Positions 11,465-23,340 of a DNA stretch of 64,000 bases are shown piece by piece. Within the stretch, counting starts at the first letter, position 1. Each line of letters opens with the position of its first letter. Made by a program: the position numbers and the translations under genes. The notes beneath the pieces are model-generated. The model searched no databases and was not told the origin of the DNA. It saw only the letters and a list, made by a program, of their open reading frames with translations. Origin of the DNA: Leptodactylus fallax (Eukaryota; Chordata; Amphibia; Anura; Leptodactylidae); contig CAMRHE010000157.1 in the NCBI GenBank assembly GCA_947044405.1, positions 434,001 to 498,000 of the forward strand. The letters run 5' to 3'.

Positions 11465-12153
11465 TTAAAGGGAATATATCATCAAGAATTCACCATAACA
11501 ATGTTGTGTAGGACTGTTAGCAAACATTCCAAATATACCTTTGATTCTCCCAAACAGAGGTTCATTGTTGGTTATTTAGTAATATGAGTTTGGAACTGCA
11601 ATGGGGGTGTCTCTAAATTCCTTATACTAGACCATCCCAGTGCTGCTTCGCACTGCCAATTCAGCCTGAGTTTGGACCTTCCCACCTCACCTCCTCCTCT
11701 GCTGCATGTGAGGCCACTGGATAGATGTAGTATTTATTTTTATATATAGTAATAGACATTAGTCCAGCTATGTAGATGCCATTTCATTCCATCCTGAACC
11801 TTGTGCTTTTGTCTATACTAGGTACTGGCCCCATCATGTGATCAAAAAGATTGTCCCCTTTCACTCTTCCCTTTGACTGCTGCAAACATTAGTGATTGTG
11901 GCATCTAAAAGGTTAAACACTCTCTCATAGAAATCAACAAGTAATATTTTGACTGATTTTGCATTTATCCAAATGGCTTCTGTTTAGAAAATCTCAGAGC
12001 AGAGAAGTAGTTCAAGCAAGATGGTTGCCTCTATAATCAAGTAAAGAAAATAAATCAATTCTTAATCAGAAAAGAAAAACAGATTAGAAGGAAGAAATGT
12101 TCTAGTGTCTGGTTTTAATTAGTAAAAAATATTAAATTATACATTCCCTTTAA
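11465..12153. mobile_element. Possible DNA element with TTAAAGGGAATA ends
   Basis: Starts ttaaagggaatatatca and ends atacattccctttaa, an imperfect terminal inverted repeat about 690 bp apart. No coding frame. Boundaries are inferred only from the ends. Confidence 0.45.
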
Positions 12154-12869
12154 GGTGTTAACATTGCCTTGAAATGATGCTTCTAACAATAATATTGCAG
12201 AATATCTGTTGAAAATCCAGAAGTGCTCACACAGAATGTGACAACAGATTTAGAATAAGCATCACACTGAATTAAGAAATAATAATTTAAGCAATCTGTC
12301 CTGGGAACACATGAAGCCTAAAGCATAGAACATCATCAGTTTTAACATATCTTGTCTTCAGTAGTCCTCTCATTATAGACAGATACAGATCAGCCACCAG
12401 ATTTTATAGCATAAAGCAAACTACAAGTATATGTAAATAGATCTTGTAGTTTAAAGCAGAAGCCCACTTACAGTATAAGCCTAAAATTGATTAAGAAGTC
12501 AGTGTCTATGCAATGCTTACTTGCTTTTTATTTACAGTATTAGCCATTTGTCTGCTTTTTGCCATGTTCACACACACAATGAAAATTCTCAATACAGACC
12601 AGCAAATTAAGGACACAACCTTATTCACTTTGTACTGCACTTTTAGATATATATTTGATTATAAATGAGGCAAACCCTCCTCTGGCCCATGCGCCTGGAA
12701 GGATATCTACACCAGCTCATAGGTGGCGTGGAATACAAGCATCATGCATACCCTTTCTATGTCCCCTTTAAAGAAAAGAAAACTGGTGTACAAGGCATAA
12801 TAAATCTTCCACACTGTGTCATTAAATTGGATTGGCTTAGGGCTACTCGTGAGGTCATTGTCTAACTGG

Positions 12870-13860
12870 ACCCTTGGTATTCACTCTTTAACCCTTGGCT
12901 CTGCTGCAGGGAACTACCAGGTTGCTACCTCTAGGAGTAGGGAGAGTAACAGGTGGGTCAAGAGATGCTATGTGTATCACCAAAGGGTAGCCAGAGATAT
13001 GGTCTAAGAATGATCTGAGGTCATGGTGTGGGAATGCGTGGTCATTTCAAGCTTTTTGGAAAGAGATACATAGGTTTCTAAACACAGCTGTACGCTGGAT
13101 TGTACACTGGAAGTCAGTCTATTGGATCTGGTTAAAGAGATCCTCCCCACTAAGTACGGCTGGAAGATACACAGACTCCTTTTGTATTATGCGAGGAAAA
13201 CTATATTGCTCAATTGTAAACCCCCTAGGCTTTCGTCCGTTTGTTTTTGCATTATGCCCTACTTTCCTTTGCATTATACCATGTGTATTACATATTGTGT
13301 TTTGCATTGTCATCTCTACTCTGCCCAACTCTATTACTTTTCATTGCATTGGATTGTTGTCGCTGTGCTTTGTACTTGTTTCTGTTATTGCACAGTTGGT
13401 TGTTATGTTAGAAGCTGTAAAAATAAATATAAAAAAGGATGATCTGAGGTCAAGGCATGTACATTTCATACGTAAAGGTAATTCATACAGAGGTCAAGGC
13501 TAGCAGCACAGAATCAGTATAGTAATTCAGGCAAAAAGTAGGGCAGGCAACATAAGCCCATAGTCAGATAACAGGTCAAGCACAGGTAAACAGCAAGAAC
13601 ACAGAAAACACACCTTTCCAGGAATCAGACTACACTAGGAACCTGCCTTCTCAGGCATCTTCCTGTGGGAGAAGGTGCCCCATAATCAATAGGAATTAGC
13701 TAATAATTCACAAGCAGGCCAGCACACAGCCTTGAAAAGGAAGGGGGTATGTGCAGCCTCGGTGATGGTGCAGAGAAACGCTTTAGTGACCTCGAGTAAC
13801 CCTGAGTCTTGTGACCACCAGGAGGAATGAGAGGCCAATGTTCAAGGATCACCAGCATTA
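12870..13860. repeat. Dispersed repeat interrupted by an L1-like insertion
   Basis: Flanks 12870-13009 and 13453-13860 read as one unit when the insertion at 13024-13438 and one target copy are removed. The text is of the type ggtcaaggc..., aacaggtcaagcacagg, ggcatcttcctgtgggagaa. Similar phrasing occurs at 40490-40920. No domain found in the frames. Confidence 0.5.
13024..13438 (+). mobile_element. L1-like LINE, 5'-truncated 415-bp 3' end
   Basis: Flanked by an exact 14-bp duplication atgatctgaggtca (13010-13023 and 13439-13452). The 5' part translates to a FWKEIHRFLNTAVRWIVHW-like stretch, similar to the C-terminal ends of L1-like ORF2 proteins. The 3' end is aataaatataaaaaagg, so AATAAA lies 11 nt from the end and there is no long poly(A). 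Typical of target-primed reverse transcription with 5' truncation. Confidence 0.85.
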
Positions 13861-14214
13861 TACTTGTATTTTAGTCATGTTACTTTATAATCAGAATTAT
13901 ACACTACACACAAGGACTAGAACATGAAACATTTTTACTGCTACACGTCTTGTAAATGGACAGTCAAATTAAGTTGTGCAATCTATATTAGCTGTGGTTT
14001 GGAGTACTTCAGATGAAGACATCAATAGTTAATGTAAGTAAATTGTCAAAGCAATAAACAATAAAATGCATTATTGGTACCTTGTTAATGATGTAAATGT
14101 CCTCTCCTGAGAATTGTAGAAGAAAGCCTCCAGTGATTGCATACCAGAGATGTATCTCTTTCTATTGCACGCTCAACTCAAGATAAATATTTTGCATCAT
14201 GTCTCATGAGATCC

Positions 14215-14425
14215 TTTCTCCTGACTACCACTTAGGCCCCATTCATTGAGGTCAGTGAGAATGGGCCACAAAATGGACAGAAATTGGACCTGTCCATGGC
14301 CCCATACATAGGACCGTGAAAATACACAGTCGTATTTATGGGGCCATATAAATAAATGGATCACCATGCTAGCTGTCAAAAAAACAGATAGCACATTGAC
14401 AGTGCACACAGTCATCTGCATGAGG
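14215..14425. repeat. Dispersed repeat, partial
   Basis: Contains aggccccattcattgaggtc, gggccatataaataaatgg and ends gtcatctgcatgaggcttta, similar to the end of 10295-10499. Only one end is clear. Confidence 0.4.
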
Positions 14426-15834
14426 CTTTATTGCCAGTTCTACTTCTATGTATAGGATAGTTTCAATAAAGGTTATAAATTTCCTTGCAGACATCAGACA
14501 AATGATATGGAGGTTTTCGTATAATCTTATCATATCATGGGGGGGAAAACGTCAGGATCTCCATATGCATACTGACTTTAGAAATTCCTTGGGAGACTGA
14601 GGGGGATACATACTTGACCACTATATCCAATTGTCAGAGGATGGACCACTTGTTAGATCTTGCAGTTATGAGGTTGGAAGAACATTGGCCCATGGTAACA
14701 TTATGGATCATCTGGATCACTTTTTTTCCCAAAAGGAGGTGAGAAATCTGTATAAACAGAAGATATGTAGGGTATTTTATACCTGACTTTTTGGAGCTAA
14801 TCAATGCTATTTAAGGCTGCATGTACCGGTTGTACAGTTTTAATGTGTACAGTACCATGGGAGTGAGAAACAGACACATGGGGGTGCTGGTACAGATAAC
14901 AAACCATTGACCTGTACCAATGTAGATAAAGCTATTGTGAAATAGTTATTATACTGTTCTCTGCTTAACATATTTCTGCTTCTTTCTGATACTCAGCTCA
15001 TCATCTTCCTTCCTTCCTTCTCCTATCCATAGAATTCAATGAACTGCAGCTTGCTTTCACTGAAGATGGGTCTGAGCAGCAAAGTAGGGAGAGGGGGAAC
15101 AGGAGAGATGTCTGATAAGTTGGAAACAAAGCAGAGAATATGTTTTATTTTCCATCTATTCATCCTAGTATTGACCATGTCCTCTGCTTCAAAATAACTA
15201 ATAGTTATCAAATTTAATTGTGTATTTCAGGGACACTGTTATGATCCTAAAAGATCAGGGGCACAAGCTCAAAGGCATAAATGTATAATGACAACTTAAG
15301 AGTCAATTAGTGCACGGCTTTGCCATCTTGTGGATAACATAGCAGGCACACAGAGAACCTACACTCAGAGGATTTTGGTTTTAAACTGCAACCAGCTTTC
15401 TTTTCTTCACACATGGTAAAACAAAACACATAGAAGTGCAAAGCAAGTCCTAGGCTTTCTGGCCGCTAACTATACTTTATGGTATCCCCCATTATTAGGG
15501 CCTATTCCTACTACCCAGTACTTCACACATGAAGGAGCAGCTTTACTATTCTGTACTATACTATGTAACACTTCTGGTGCAAATTGTAAAGTAGCTACAT
15601 GCTACATTCAAGCTACATGCTCCTTTCTGATTTGCCATGCTCCTGTTCCCACTAAATTATACCCCCTTGTCAAGCAAGGAAGAAAACGTTTCTAAACACA
15701 TATGTATTATATAAAATGAAAATGAGTTCTATGGGGCCTGGAACTTATATCAATAGAAGACTTGCCCCCAAACAATTTGTCCTTTCATAAAAGGTAATCT
15801 ATATATAATAGTCATATAATAATCATTGGGTCTT
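14426..15834. other. Gene-free sequence
   Basis: Nothing firm. The stretch 14506-14810 has a richer composition (gaggttggaagaacattggc, cccaaaaggaggtgagaaat) and could be an old retroelement remnant, but I could not match it. Confidence 0.4.
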
Positions 15835-16000
15835 ACAGTTACCATATAATAACATAATCAAAGGTCAGAAAATGACATCATGACAACATAATAACACCAC
15901 ATAGTGTCTGAATAATACCATCATGCTGTTACTGAGTAACACTATGCAAAGACCAATATTAACACCATATAGTGACCGTATAGTGGTAAATTATTCTTAT
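15835..16000. repeat. Decayed short tandem array (ACCATATAATAACA-like)
   Basis: Repeated phrases accatataataaca, caacataataacacc, aataataccatcatg and aacaccatatagtg at irregular spacing. Looks like a degenerate minisatellite. Confidence 0.45.
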
Positions 16001-16429
16001 TATTAGAGAACCATTAATTCTATGATCCTGTACATTATAAAATGGGTTCACATTCATAATATAAAGACAAATACAATAAACATTAAACTAGATGTAGTTT
16101 TACACAGGCAGTCTTCCTACCATATAATTGAACATGTTATACATAAATCCAGTGACTCACACATGTGTTCTCCAATTGGAGTTGTTCACTTTCCCATTTG
16201 CTCTCCATTTGACCTAGACCTCCATAACAACTTCTCTCTACCAAGACCCATGTTTGCACAGTTATATATATAGACATCTTTGGCTCCTTTCTTTTACAGC
16301 ACTCTCCACACCTGTTTCCCACACTCTATACAACTTCCTTTTCTGCTGCCACTTGAGCTGTGCCATCATACTGCTTGCATATCACTGTCCTACTATACAC
16401 GCGTTACTGTAATTTCTCCATACTAAAGT

Positions 16430-16910
16430 GACCCACATAGTAACAGTGCCCATAGCACACTAATAGTCATGCGCCTTCATAGTAATAGGTTTTGTTACTG
16501 CTCTTACACAATAATAGTACCCCCTTAATGCTTTCCAAAAAAGAAATAATGCTCCTAAGATTTGCGGTGGAAAGTTGAATCAGAACTTCGACTTTCTGCC
16601 TAGGTTTTCATTCAATGTTTAGCCAGAAATGAATTGGCCTAATTAGCTGAATGTCTCACACGGCTGATTATGGAACCCATGGCAAGATCGGGAACAACCC
16701 TTCAGTGTCCCTACACAATCATAGTGCCCCCAAGTAAGCCCAAACACTGTAAAAGTGCCCCTCTAGTGCTACTTCTCCCACATAGTAACAGCGCACCCAA
16801 AATCAGTTGCCATAATGTAAAAGTGCTCCTTTACTGTCTCAACCCCCACATAGTAATAATGCCTCCAAATTGAGGTTCAGCACAGTGAACATGCCCCCCC
16901 AAAATAATAA
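16430..16910. repeat. Decayed minisatellite, CCCACATAGTAATAGTGCC-like unit
   Basis: At least ten imperfect units such as cccacatagtaacagtgccc, cacaatcatagtgccccc and cccacatagtaataatgcct. The block 16555-16675 in the middle is not repetitive and may be an insertion. Related decayed pieces occur near 22300 and 33510-33560. Confidence 0.6.
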
Positions 16911-16919
16911 AATGTTTAG

Positions 16920-18160
16920 TAATATAACTCAGTTCCCAAAATGAAAAGAATTGTTTGGGCTGCAAGGCTATTCTTGTTTATGGCCTGTGATGTTGGCAGC
17001 ATGGTGCAAGTGGACATGATAACAACCCAGCAACTGGTAGGCTGTTGAAATGGAGTCAACAACTTTCTGTTTTGTCATAGTATTCAACTGAGAACACAGA
17101 ACATTTTAAGTAAATAGGTGCAGGAGCATTTTTAAAAGCACCCTGCCAGCTGAAATAGAGTACATGGGTGTTGTTTAGACATTCCCTGGCATGTCGACAC
17201 CTCTGGATGGCACATTTTACAGAGGACCTGGCATACCTGTTTTAGAAAAAACTTGGATTCCAAATAAAATTACAATTCTGTGGCATCTTTACTTACGATA
17301 CTGTGCTTTGCCATGCCTCCGTTAATCCTCCTGTAAATGTGTGGATTCATTTTCAAGGAAGCATGTTCCTACTCTGTCTGCACTGTTTAGTTTCAGATTG
17401 TGTAAGGATACACCATTTCCACAAGAGAACTAGTAACAACCTGACAATGTATCATACAGTATGCCTTTGGGAGGAATATCTGAGAAAAGATACTAAAAAG
17501 GTATGTCAATTGGCAGGTCAAAAGGGTAACTGAAGTTTTATTGTAATCAGTAGATCTGTGGTGTACAGAAACGTATGGGGGCCCCCACCCAAGACCTGGT
17601 CCCCCTCTATCTTCCATTTTATGACTGTTGGGCCAGTCCTCCTTCCTCTTGCTTGCTAACAATGCAGTTCCTTTGAAGGAGAGAGTTCTGTACAGGTTGT
17701 TACCCCAGTAATATAGGTGGTGAGTCTGACTAAGACTGGTCCCTCTTTTCCCAGGGCTCCATAGCAGCCACATGTTCTGCCTCTATGATAGATATGCCCC
17801 TACAGCTGATAGATCATAAACACAAACCTGTTATGTAATATACCTGTATTCAATGAAAGGAAATGAAATGCTAGTTTTGGAAGGGTGATATGTTTGTCAT
17901 ACAACTCTCTATCTACTACAACAATCTATACCAGTTTGTAAAATGCTCTGAGATTATCCACATGGTCTATAGGCACTGAAACATGTTGCAGTTAAGAACT
18001 GAACCTGATAGCAAATCCTTTGGAAATGCTGCACTTTCACAGTACTCAGCATGCAGAATATTGATTGTGTTCTATGAACCTCATTGGTAGACTCAGAAGT
18101 ATCTCTGGTTAGACAACGAATCACACTTAGGTTCTGTCTCCACAATCTGCCTGAGATCAC
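16920..18160. other. Upstream region of the CART-like gene
   Basis: No repeat or gene recognised in the 1.2 kb before the predicted promoter. Distal control elements could lie here but none can be read by eye. Confidence 0.5.
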
Positions 18161-18182
18161 AGAGCGGGAGGGGCAGTAGGAA

Positions 18183-18190
18183 TTTAAAAG
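18183..18190 (+). promoter_or_regulatory. TATA-like box of the CART-like gene
   Basis: TTTAAAAG lies 76 nt before the start codon, so transcription could begin near 18212 and leave a 5' leader of about 55 nt. A GC-box-like run gcgggaggggc sits at 18164-18174. I did not find the palindromic CRE (TGACGTCA) known from mammalian CART promoters in the preceding 200 bp. Prediction from motif and position only. Confidence 0.5.
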
Positions 18191-18265
18191 CACCATGTCA
18201 GGGGCATTGGAGTCATCACCTGCTAGACCCAGGCATAGCAAGAGCAGAGCTAAACTTTCAGCACC

Positions 18266-18406
18266 ATGAACAGTTCCTCAATATTCTTCAGGCTCCTGTG
18301 TGTCAGCATCCTCCTCTCCTGTCTCTGTCATGCCCAGTCTTCCAGGGAAACCTCTGTAGAAGATTTTGATATAAAGAAAAGTCCTTCATCTTCTGAGAAA
18401 GAACTG
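18266..18406 (+). CDS. cartpt: CART-like exon 1 (coding part)
   Basis: Encodes residues 1-47: signal peptide plus the variable pro-region ending in SSSEKEL. The donor is ctg|gtttgt. Reading on past the donor gives a stop after 15 more codons (18452-18454), so splicing is needed. In mammalian CART the first intron falls at the same place, after EKEL. Confidence 0.92.
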
Positions 18407-19277
18407 GTTTGTCCTTCTTTATTGCCTGTGCATGAATTCTTGATCTTGTATTAATGTCCAAAGTGTATTTACTTGTAATGACTTGTATAACACTTCAAGG
18501 TTTCTTTACTTAGAGTAAGCTACAGTTAACTGTATTGTGACTAGTAGTTATAATACTATATACTTTCTGAGATCTTTTTTGTTTTTATGTTTAGGTTTGT
18601 ATATTATGCCTCATAACTTATGTGTTTCTTTAGGTAGAGGCAATGGAAGAATTATTGGGGAAATTTCAGGACAGGTACCCTGCTTACCAAAAGAGAGCAC
18701 AGATCCCTTTGGTGAGAACCATTATTTTTTGTTATTCATTGTATTAATTTGTGTTTATTACTTTATTTTAGTACCTACACAGTTATGGTGCTGTTATCCT
18801 AGGATTCCAATAGTACTACAGGTGGTGAAGCAGGTTAAGAACTGTAGTTCTATAAAGATACACATTGTATGTGTTTAGATCAATTATATAAACTTCTAGC
18901 AACAACAACATAGTTTAATATTTCATTTATACATTGGTTGATATTATTTTAGATACCACTAAATATACAGAATAAGCTATTGTAACATTGGCTATTGTCA
19001 CATTAGGGATTGAAGGCTATATAAAAGTTTGCCAGTAGCGCAGACATTGTTAGGATGTTCTTGCTGAATGCACACCCTGCAGTTCTGTGCTTTGCAGAAA
19101 TACATTAGGAGATCACTGCTGTATCATAATAAAGTAGCCTCTATGCTGTCTCTTTATCCCCCTGCTCAGTGTGATATTGGAGAGAGATGTGCAGTGAAGC
19201 AAGGTCCCAGAATTGGCAAGCTGTGTGATTGCTCCCGTGGATCATCTTGTAATTCTTTCCTCTTGAAGTGCATATGA
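18266..19277 (+). CDS. cartpt: CART-like neuropeptide precursor, three coding exons
   Basis: Coding exons are 18266-18406, 18634-18711 and 19170-19277; both introns (227 and 458 bp) are GT-AG and phase 0. The joined product is 108 residues. Residues 1-23 look like a signal peptide (hydrophobic core LLCVSILLSCLC, likely cut after CHA). A short pro-region follows, with EKELVEAMEELL resembling the EKEL-I-EAL segment of known CART. A Lys-Arg site (YQKR) precedes IPLCDIGERCAV. The C-terminal domain has six cysteines in the CART spacing and the conserved runs RIGKLCDC and CNSFLLKC. CART peptides are secreted through the regulated pathway in neurons and endocrine cells and affect feeding, stress and reward. 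The start is the ATG with A at -3, just before the signal peptide. From memory, about 27 of the last 35 residues match mammalian CART, while the pro-region is much less similar, so this may be a paralogue (cart2-like) rather than the direct orthologue. The fold and exon layout make the family assignment secure. Confidence 0.95.
18634..18711 (+). CDS. cartpt: CART-like exon 2
   Basis: A 78-nt exon of 26 codons, from VEAMEELLGKF to AYQKRAQIPL. The acceptor is tgtgtttctttag and the donor gtgaga. It carries the only dibasic processing site before the cysteine domain, Lys-Arg in YQKR. Length and phase match the known middle exon of CART to within two codons. Confidence 0.92.
19170..19277 (+). CDS. 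cartpt: CART-like exon 3 with the cysteine domain
   Basis: 35 codons plus TGA. The acceptor is tatccccctgctcag. It encodes CDIGERCAVKQ, RIGKLCDCSRG and SSCNSFLLKCI, which hold all six cysteines that form three disulfides in CART. This is the most conserved part of the family and the strongest evidence for the gene call. Confidence 0.96.
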   Translation, partial: CDIGERCAVKQGPRIGKLCDCSRGSSCNSFLLKCI

Positions 19278-19515
19278 AGACGAGAAGTATTCAGTGCAAC
19301 CCTTGTTATTTCCTGACAACATATCAAGCAGCAGTTGTCCCCACTAGATCAGCAGCAGCAGCTCCATTGCTTGTCTACATAGAACAACTCATTTTATTTT
19401 AAAGGAAACACACATCATATTTGTACTGAAGAGGTCTGACTATCCATAAGGTTCCTAGAGCTCAACAGAGGCAAGATAGTTACATTTATCTCATTTTACT
19501 TTCATGTCATTGAGA

Positions 19516-19655
19516 AATAAATGTGTCATTGCACTTTATAATTGATATCCTTCATTTAAGCTGTAAATGTTACTTGTCAATTTGTTTGAATTTCTATTAA
19601 AGATTCATTTCTATTTTGGATTTTTTTATGTATTCCCATTGAAACATACAATAAA
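19516..19655 (+). promoter_or_regulatory. Candidate poly(A) signals of the CART-like gene
   Basis: AATAAA at 19516-19521, ATTAAA at 19596-19601 and AATAAA at 19650-19655 follow the stop codon by 239-373 nt. The first is followed by a GT-rich stretch (tgtgtcattg) and is the best candidate; it would give a 3' UTR of about 260 nt. Confidence 0.5.
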
Positions 19656-19659
19656 GTAG

Positions 19660-22365
19660 ACATTAAAACTTGTCTGCCTTGAAAGTATTATGATACAACT
19701 AGAATAGTCACATGCTTGATGTTATTTACTGTGTAATAGCAATGAAAAAAGCATATTTCTCTTTAAAATATCTATATTGACGCTCTTATAATATTATATA
19801 ATCTTAATCAGTATTACAAATTGACATTTCTGGAACAGCCTGTTTAAGTTGTGGTATAAAATGAATAGTTGTATATTGCTCAGTCAAGTTATAATTTATG
19901 TTATGTGATATAGAGATATAATAATAAATAAGGATAACAAATAATAGCAATCGGTAAATACTGTTAGAACATTATGTAGAATCACCATTGCAGTAAATGA
20001 CTTATCACCATTATGCTATATTTATGCTCACTATGAGTCTATATTTAGCTTATTTTAGTTTTTTATGGTATGCTTCCCACTGTACCATGATTACTCGTGC
20101 AGTATATTTCTGTGATTTTCTTTCATACACTTTATGCTTTTAAAACATATTCCATTTTATAATTGCACTTTTAATTTGATAAATGTAACGGACCTCTAAC
20201 CAACAATACAATTTCAATTAAGATAAACTAAGAACATCAAATATAACAAACTAAATATTGAGAGACCTTACATTATATTAGTATATCAAAGGATTACTTT
20301 TAATATACAGTAATTTGGCTTTGTTGTTAGTAGATATGCTGGTATAAAAGCTGTGGCCACTTGTCTGTAAGACATCTACACACACCTATTTACATATAAG
20401 GATCTGTGTATCTATAAATAGAGACCACCAGCTGTTAAAGGCTGTGCCATTTTCTTTATGGCGGTTTCTTCATTTATTTTTGTTTTCTGTGTACACCATC
20501 CTGAATTGTGACCCTGTGGCCTTCCAGAAATCATTTCAAAGTTTAAAATAGTAATAATGCTTTAAACAGTAACACAGATCGGCCATATGAACACTTGTGA
20601 TCACATGGCCATGCCTTAATGGGTTAAATGGTAAGGGGACAATTGAAAAATAGAATGTGACATCAGAATAATGGAATTATATAGTTTAACCAGTGTTTAA
20701 AATTGTAAGTATAATGTGCAACAGGAGTAGAAAGGTAGACAGGCACTTCTAGTGATGTAATGTCTACAGTATTTTTGGAAATAATTGAAATAGCAATGAA
20801 ATGACAAAATACATCTAGGAGAATTTACCTTCTGTGATGCTTTACCATAAAAAGGGAAGACAGAGCTATATTTCCCATTAGTTTAGTTATACATATGGAA
20901 CCCTTCGTAACATGTAATTAGTCTTAGTACTATGTATACATGCTATAATTCTGTAGGATGTTCTGGGTTGGAAACTGAACTTTCTCTCTCTTGTTGGTCA
21001 GTAGTCTAATGCATACACATAAATATTTTGATGGTGCCATGGTATCATAGGTATATTGCGTCTTAATTACCTCCATGTTCTTGTATATTAATGCCAGATG
21101 AATGTCACTATGCCTTATAGCACAGGATAGATACATAGATAAATATTTTTTTAGTGTTCATGGTAATATAAGTTTCACTAAAGGGAGTCCATCTCTGAAG
21201 GTAAATTGTCACAATTTACTACACACAGGCACCTATTAGTATATGTCTTTTTCTCAATGGATTTGAGGTCTTCATATTTTTAATTGATTAAGTTAATTAA
21301 ATTAACTTAATTTTATTGATACCCAATGCACAAATATAAGGAGTGCCTGATTTGGCTTTATGGAGAATGGGAACCTGGGACACAAGCAAGGTATGTCCCT
21401 ACTTGTCATTGTTTTATTACATTTTGTTAAAGTTATATTTTACATTTAAAAAATATATGTGGTTTTACTTTAATGACTTTAATGTACTAATCTGAATACT
21501 GCCATACAATGACAAATAATTCCATACAATGCCTCATAATACAGTTACTCAGTGTCATAAAGCTACCATAAGATGTATAAATTATCTATCATAAAGTGTC
21601 CACTTATGATTGTATACAAAGCCAAACTGGAAGGTCCTATCCAAATGCTTCCTTAAAGAGACCACATAATACTGCCATCTAGTTCCTACGTTATACTGCA
21701 ATTCAGTTCTCCAAAAATCATCATCATAAACCACTAAATAGTATTGCCTGGTTGTGTGGTTAAATATAATCTATGTAAAAAGATTAAATCCAACAATACA
21801 TGGCGGTTCATCAGGTTGTTCATTATCTAGGGCTAATCACGGGGTTGATGGAAAAATCACTATTGATCTAGAGCAGTAAAGGATAATATAAATGGTCTAG
21901 TATATTGGAGGTCTTAAAAGGGTTGTCCAGCATTAGAAAAACATGTCTATTTAACAGAAAAACAATGCACACTTGTCCCTGGGTTGTCTGTGGTATTTCA
22001 TTGTAGACAGTTGTGAATCCATTATTTATTTATTTAGAAACCATGGTGGAAAATAATAGGTCTAGCATTGCAAACACTAGCATTATTGTGAAGGGTGCTG
22101 GGGTAAAATGTGGCAAATATATTAAAAAAGTCAAATCTATGCTAGCTCATAACCACACTATCATTTACAACAGTTTTTGACGTGAATTATAGTACATTTG
22201 CTAGGCTGTGACCATGACATCTTTCACACAATATGTAAAGCGCAACAAAAATTTGGCTAGTGGTCAAGTCCAGGGACGGATTGATAGTAAGGTTACTGGT
22301 ATGTAGTGCTCTTATAGTACCACCATGTAGTGCCAAACTAAATTGCAGTATCCAAATAATTCTTC
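19660..22365. other. Gene-free AT-rich sequence downstream of the CART-like gene
   Basis: No coding sequence. A small palindrome attaagttaat-taa-attaacttaat lies near 21288-21312. Weak repeats of a cataatac type occur at 21500-21730. Confidence 0.5.
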
Positions 22366-22369
22366 CTTA

Positions 22370-22744
22370 AAGGGGTTTTGTCGTTATGGACACTTACCCC
22401 CTAGCTACAAGACAAAGGATAAGTGTCCAATCACTGGGTCCTCCAGTGATGAGGAGGACGGGGACTAAATGTCCCCCTTAAGCCTCCTTGTGAATGAAGT
22501 GTCGGTGTGCATGACCGGCACTCCATTCACTTCTATGTGGCCTCCAGGACTGTTATCTCCAGCAGCGCCCGCAACCCCATAGAAGTGAATGGAGCACCAG
22601 TCATGCACACTGACGCTTCATTTACAAGGGGTACTACCGGTCCCCCGTCCTCCTGATAACTGGGGGACCTTATAACACTTGGACCTTGGACCTTATCCCC
22701 TGTCCTGTGGATAGGGGATAACTGTCTATAATGGGACAACCCCA
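22370..22744. mobile_element. Foldback element (~375 bp)
   Basis: The ends pair as aaaggggttttgtcgttatg and taatgggacaacccc. The inner parts pair as gtgtgcatgaccggcactcc and ggagcaccagtcatgcacac, with ccattcacttctatg against catagaagtgaatgg. The whole element can fold into one long hairpin. No gene. Confidence 0.85.
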
Positions 22745-23083
22745 AAGCCCCACGTTGCAGAAAGGCAGCGTTTTTGACTCCTGCAGAAATACAGCTGGGT
22801 TTTAGAGTACCAGCAAAGTGAATGAGAATTTGGTTAATCTCATCCACACACTGCAGAAAAAAAGAGCCGCAGAAAGAGCTGCTTTTTCAAAAACACAGCA
22901 TGTTAATTTTAGCTGAAGAATTACAAGTGTTTTCCCTATATATTTAATAGGGGAAGGAAAAAGGAGAGAAAAATACAATAAAAACTCAATGAGAAATGCT
23001 GCAGAAAAAACTGCAATGTGTTTTCACTGCATTTTATTCCACAGCATTTTTAACGGTCTTTCACTACATGGGGCTCTACCCTT
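22741..23083 (+). mobile_element. GGCCCCAC hairpin element, diverged copy
   Basis: Begins cccaaagccccacgttgcag and ends tcactacatggggctctacc. It abuts or overlaps the right end of the foldback at 22370-22744. Shares the internal aatctcatccacacactgca phrase with other copies. Confidence 0.75.
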
Positions 23084-23340
23084 CAGGGGCTTTTCAAGCT
23101 GAAAATATTGTTGGCCTATCCTAAAGATAGGTAACTAATGTGAGATCTGTGGGGTGTTTGACACCAAGCACTCCCATTGATTAGATATTCTTAGCTGCTC
23201 AAACACAGAGAACAGAGCTGGAAGCAGACAGCGCTGTTCTCTGTGTAGTGGCTAAACTAAGTGACTGCAGCTTAGCTCCCATTCAAATAAATGGCAGTTG
23301 ATCTGCAGTACCTGATCTGGCTACTACACAGAAAACAGAG

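Noticed and set aside
17393..17773. 126-codon minus-strand frame upstream of the CART-like gene
   Set aside because: No recognisable domain, low-complexity composition and no splice context; length is possible by chance in a 64-kb window.
18407..18454. Unspliced 62-codon version of the CART-like first exon
   Set aside because: It simply reads through the donor site; joining the next two exons gives a full CART-like precursor with six cysteines.
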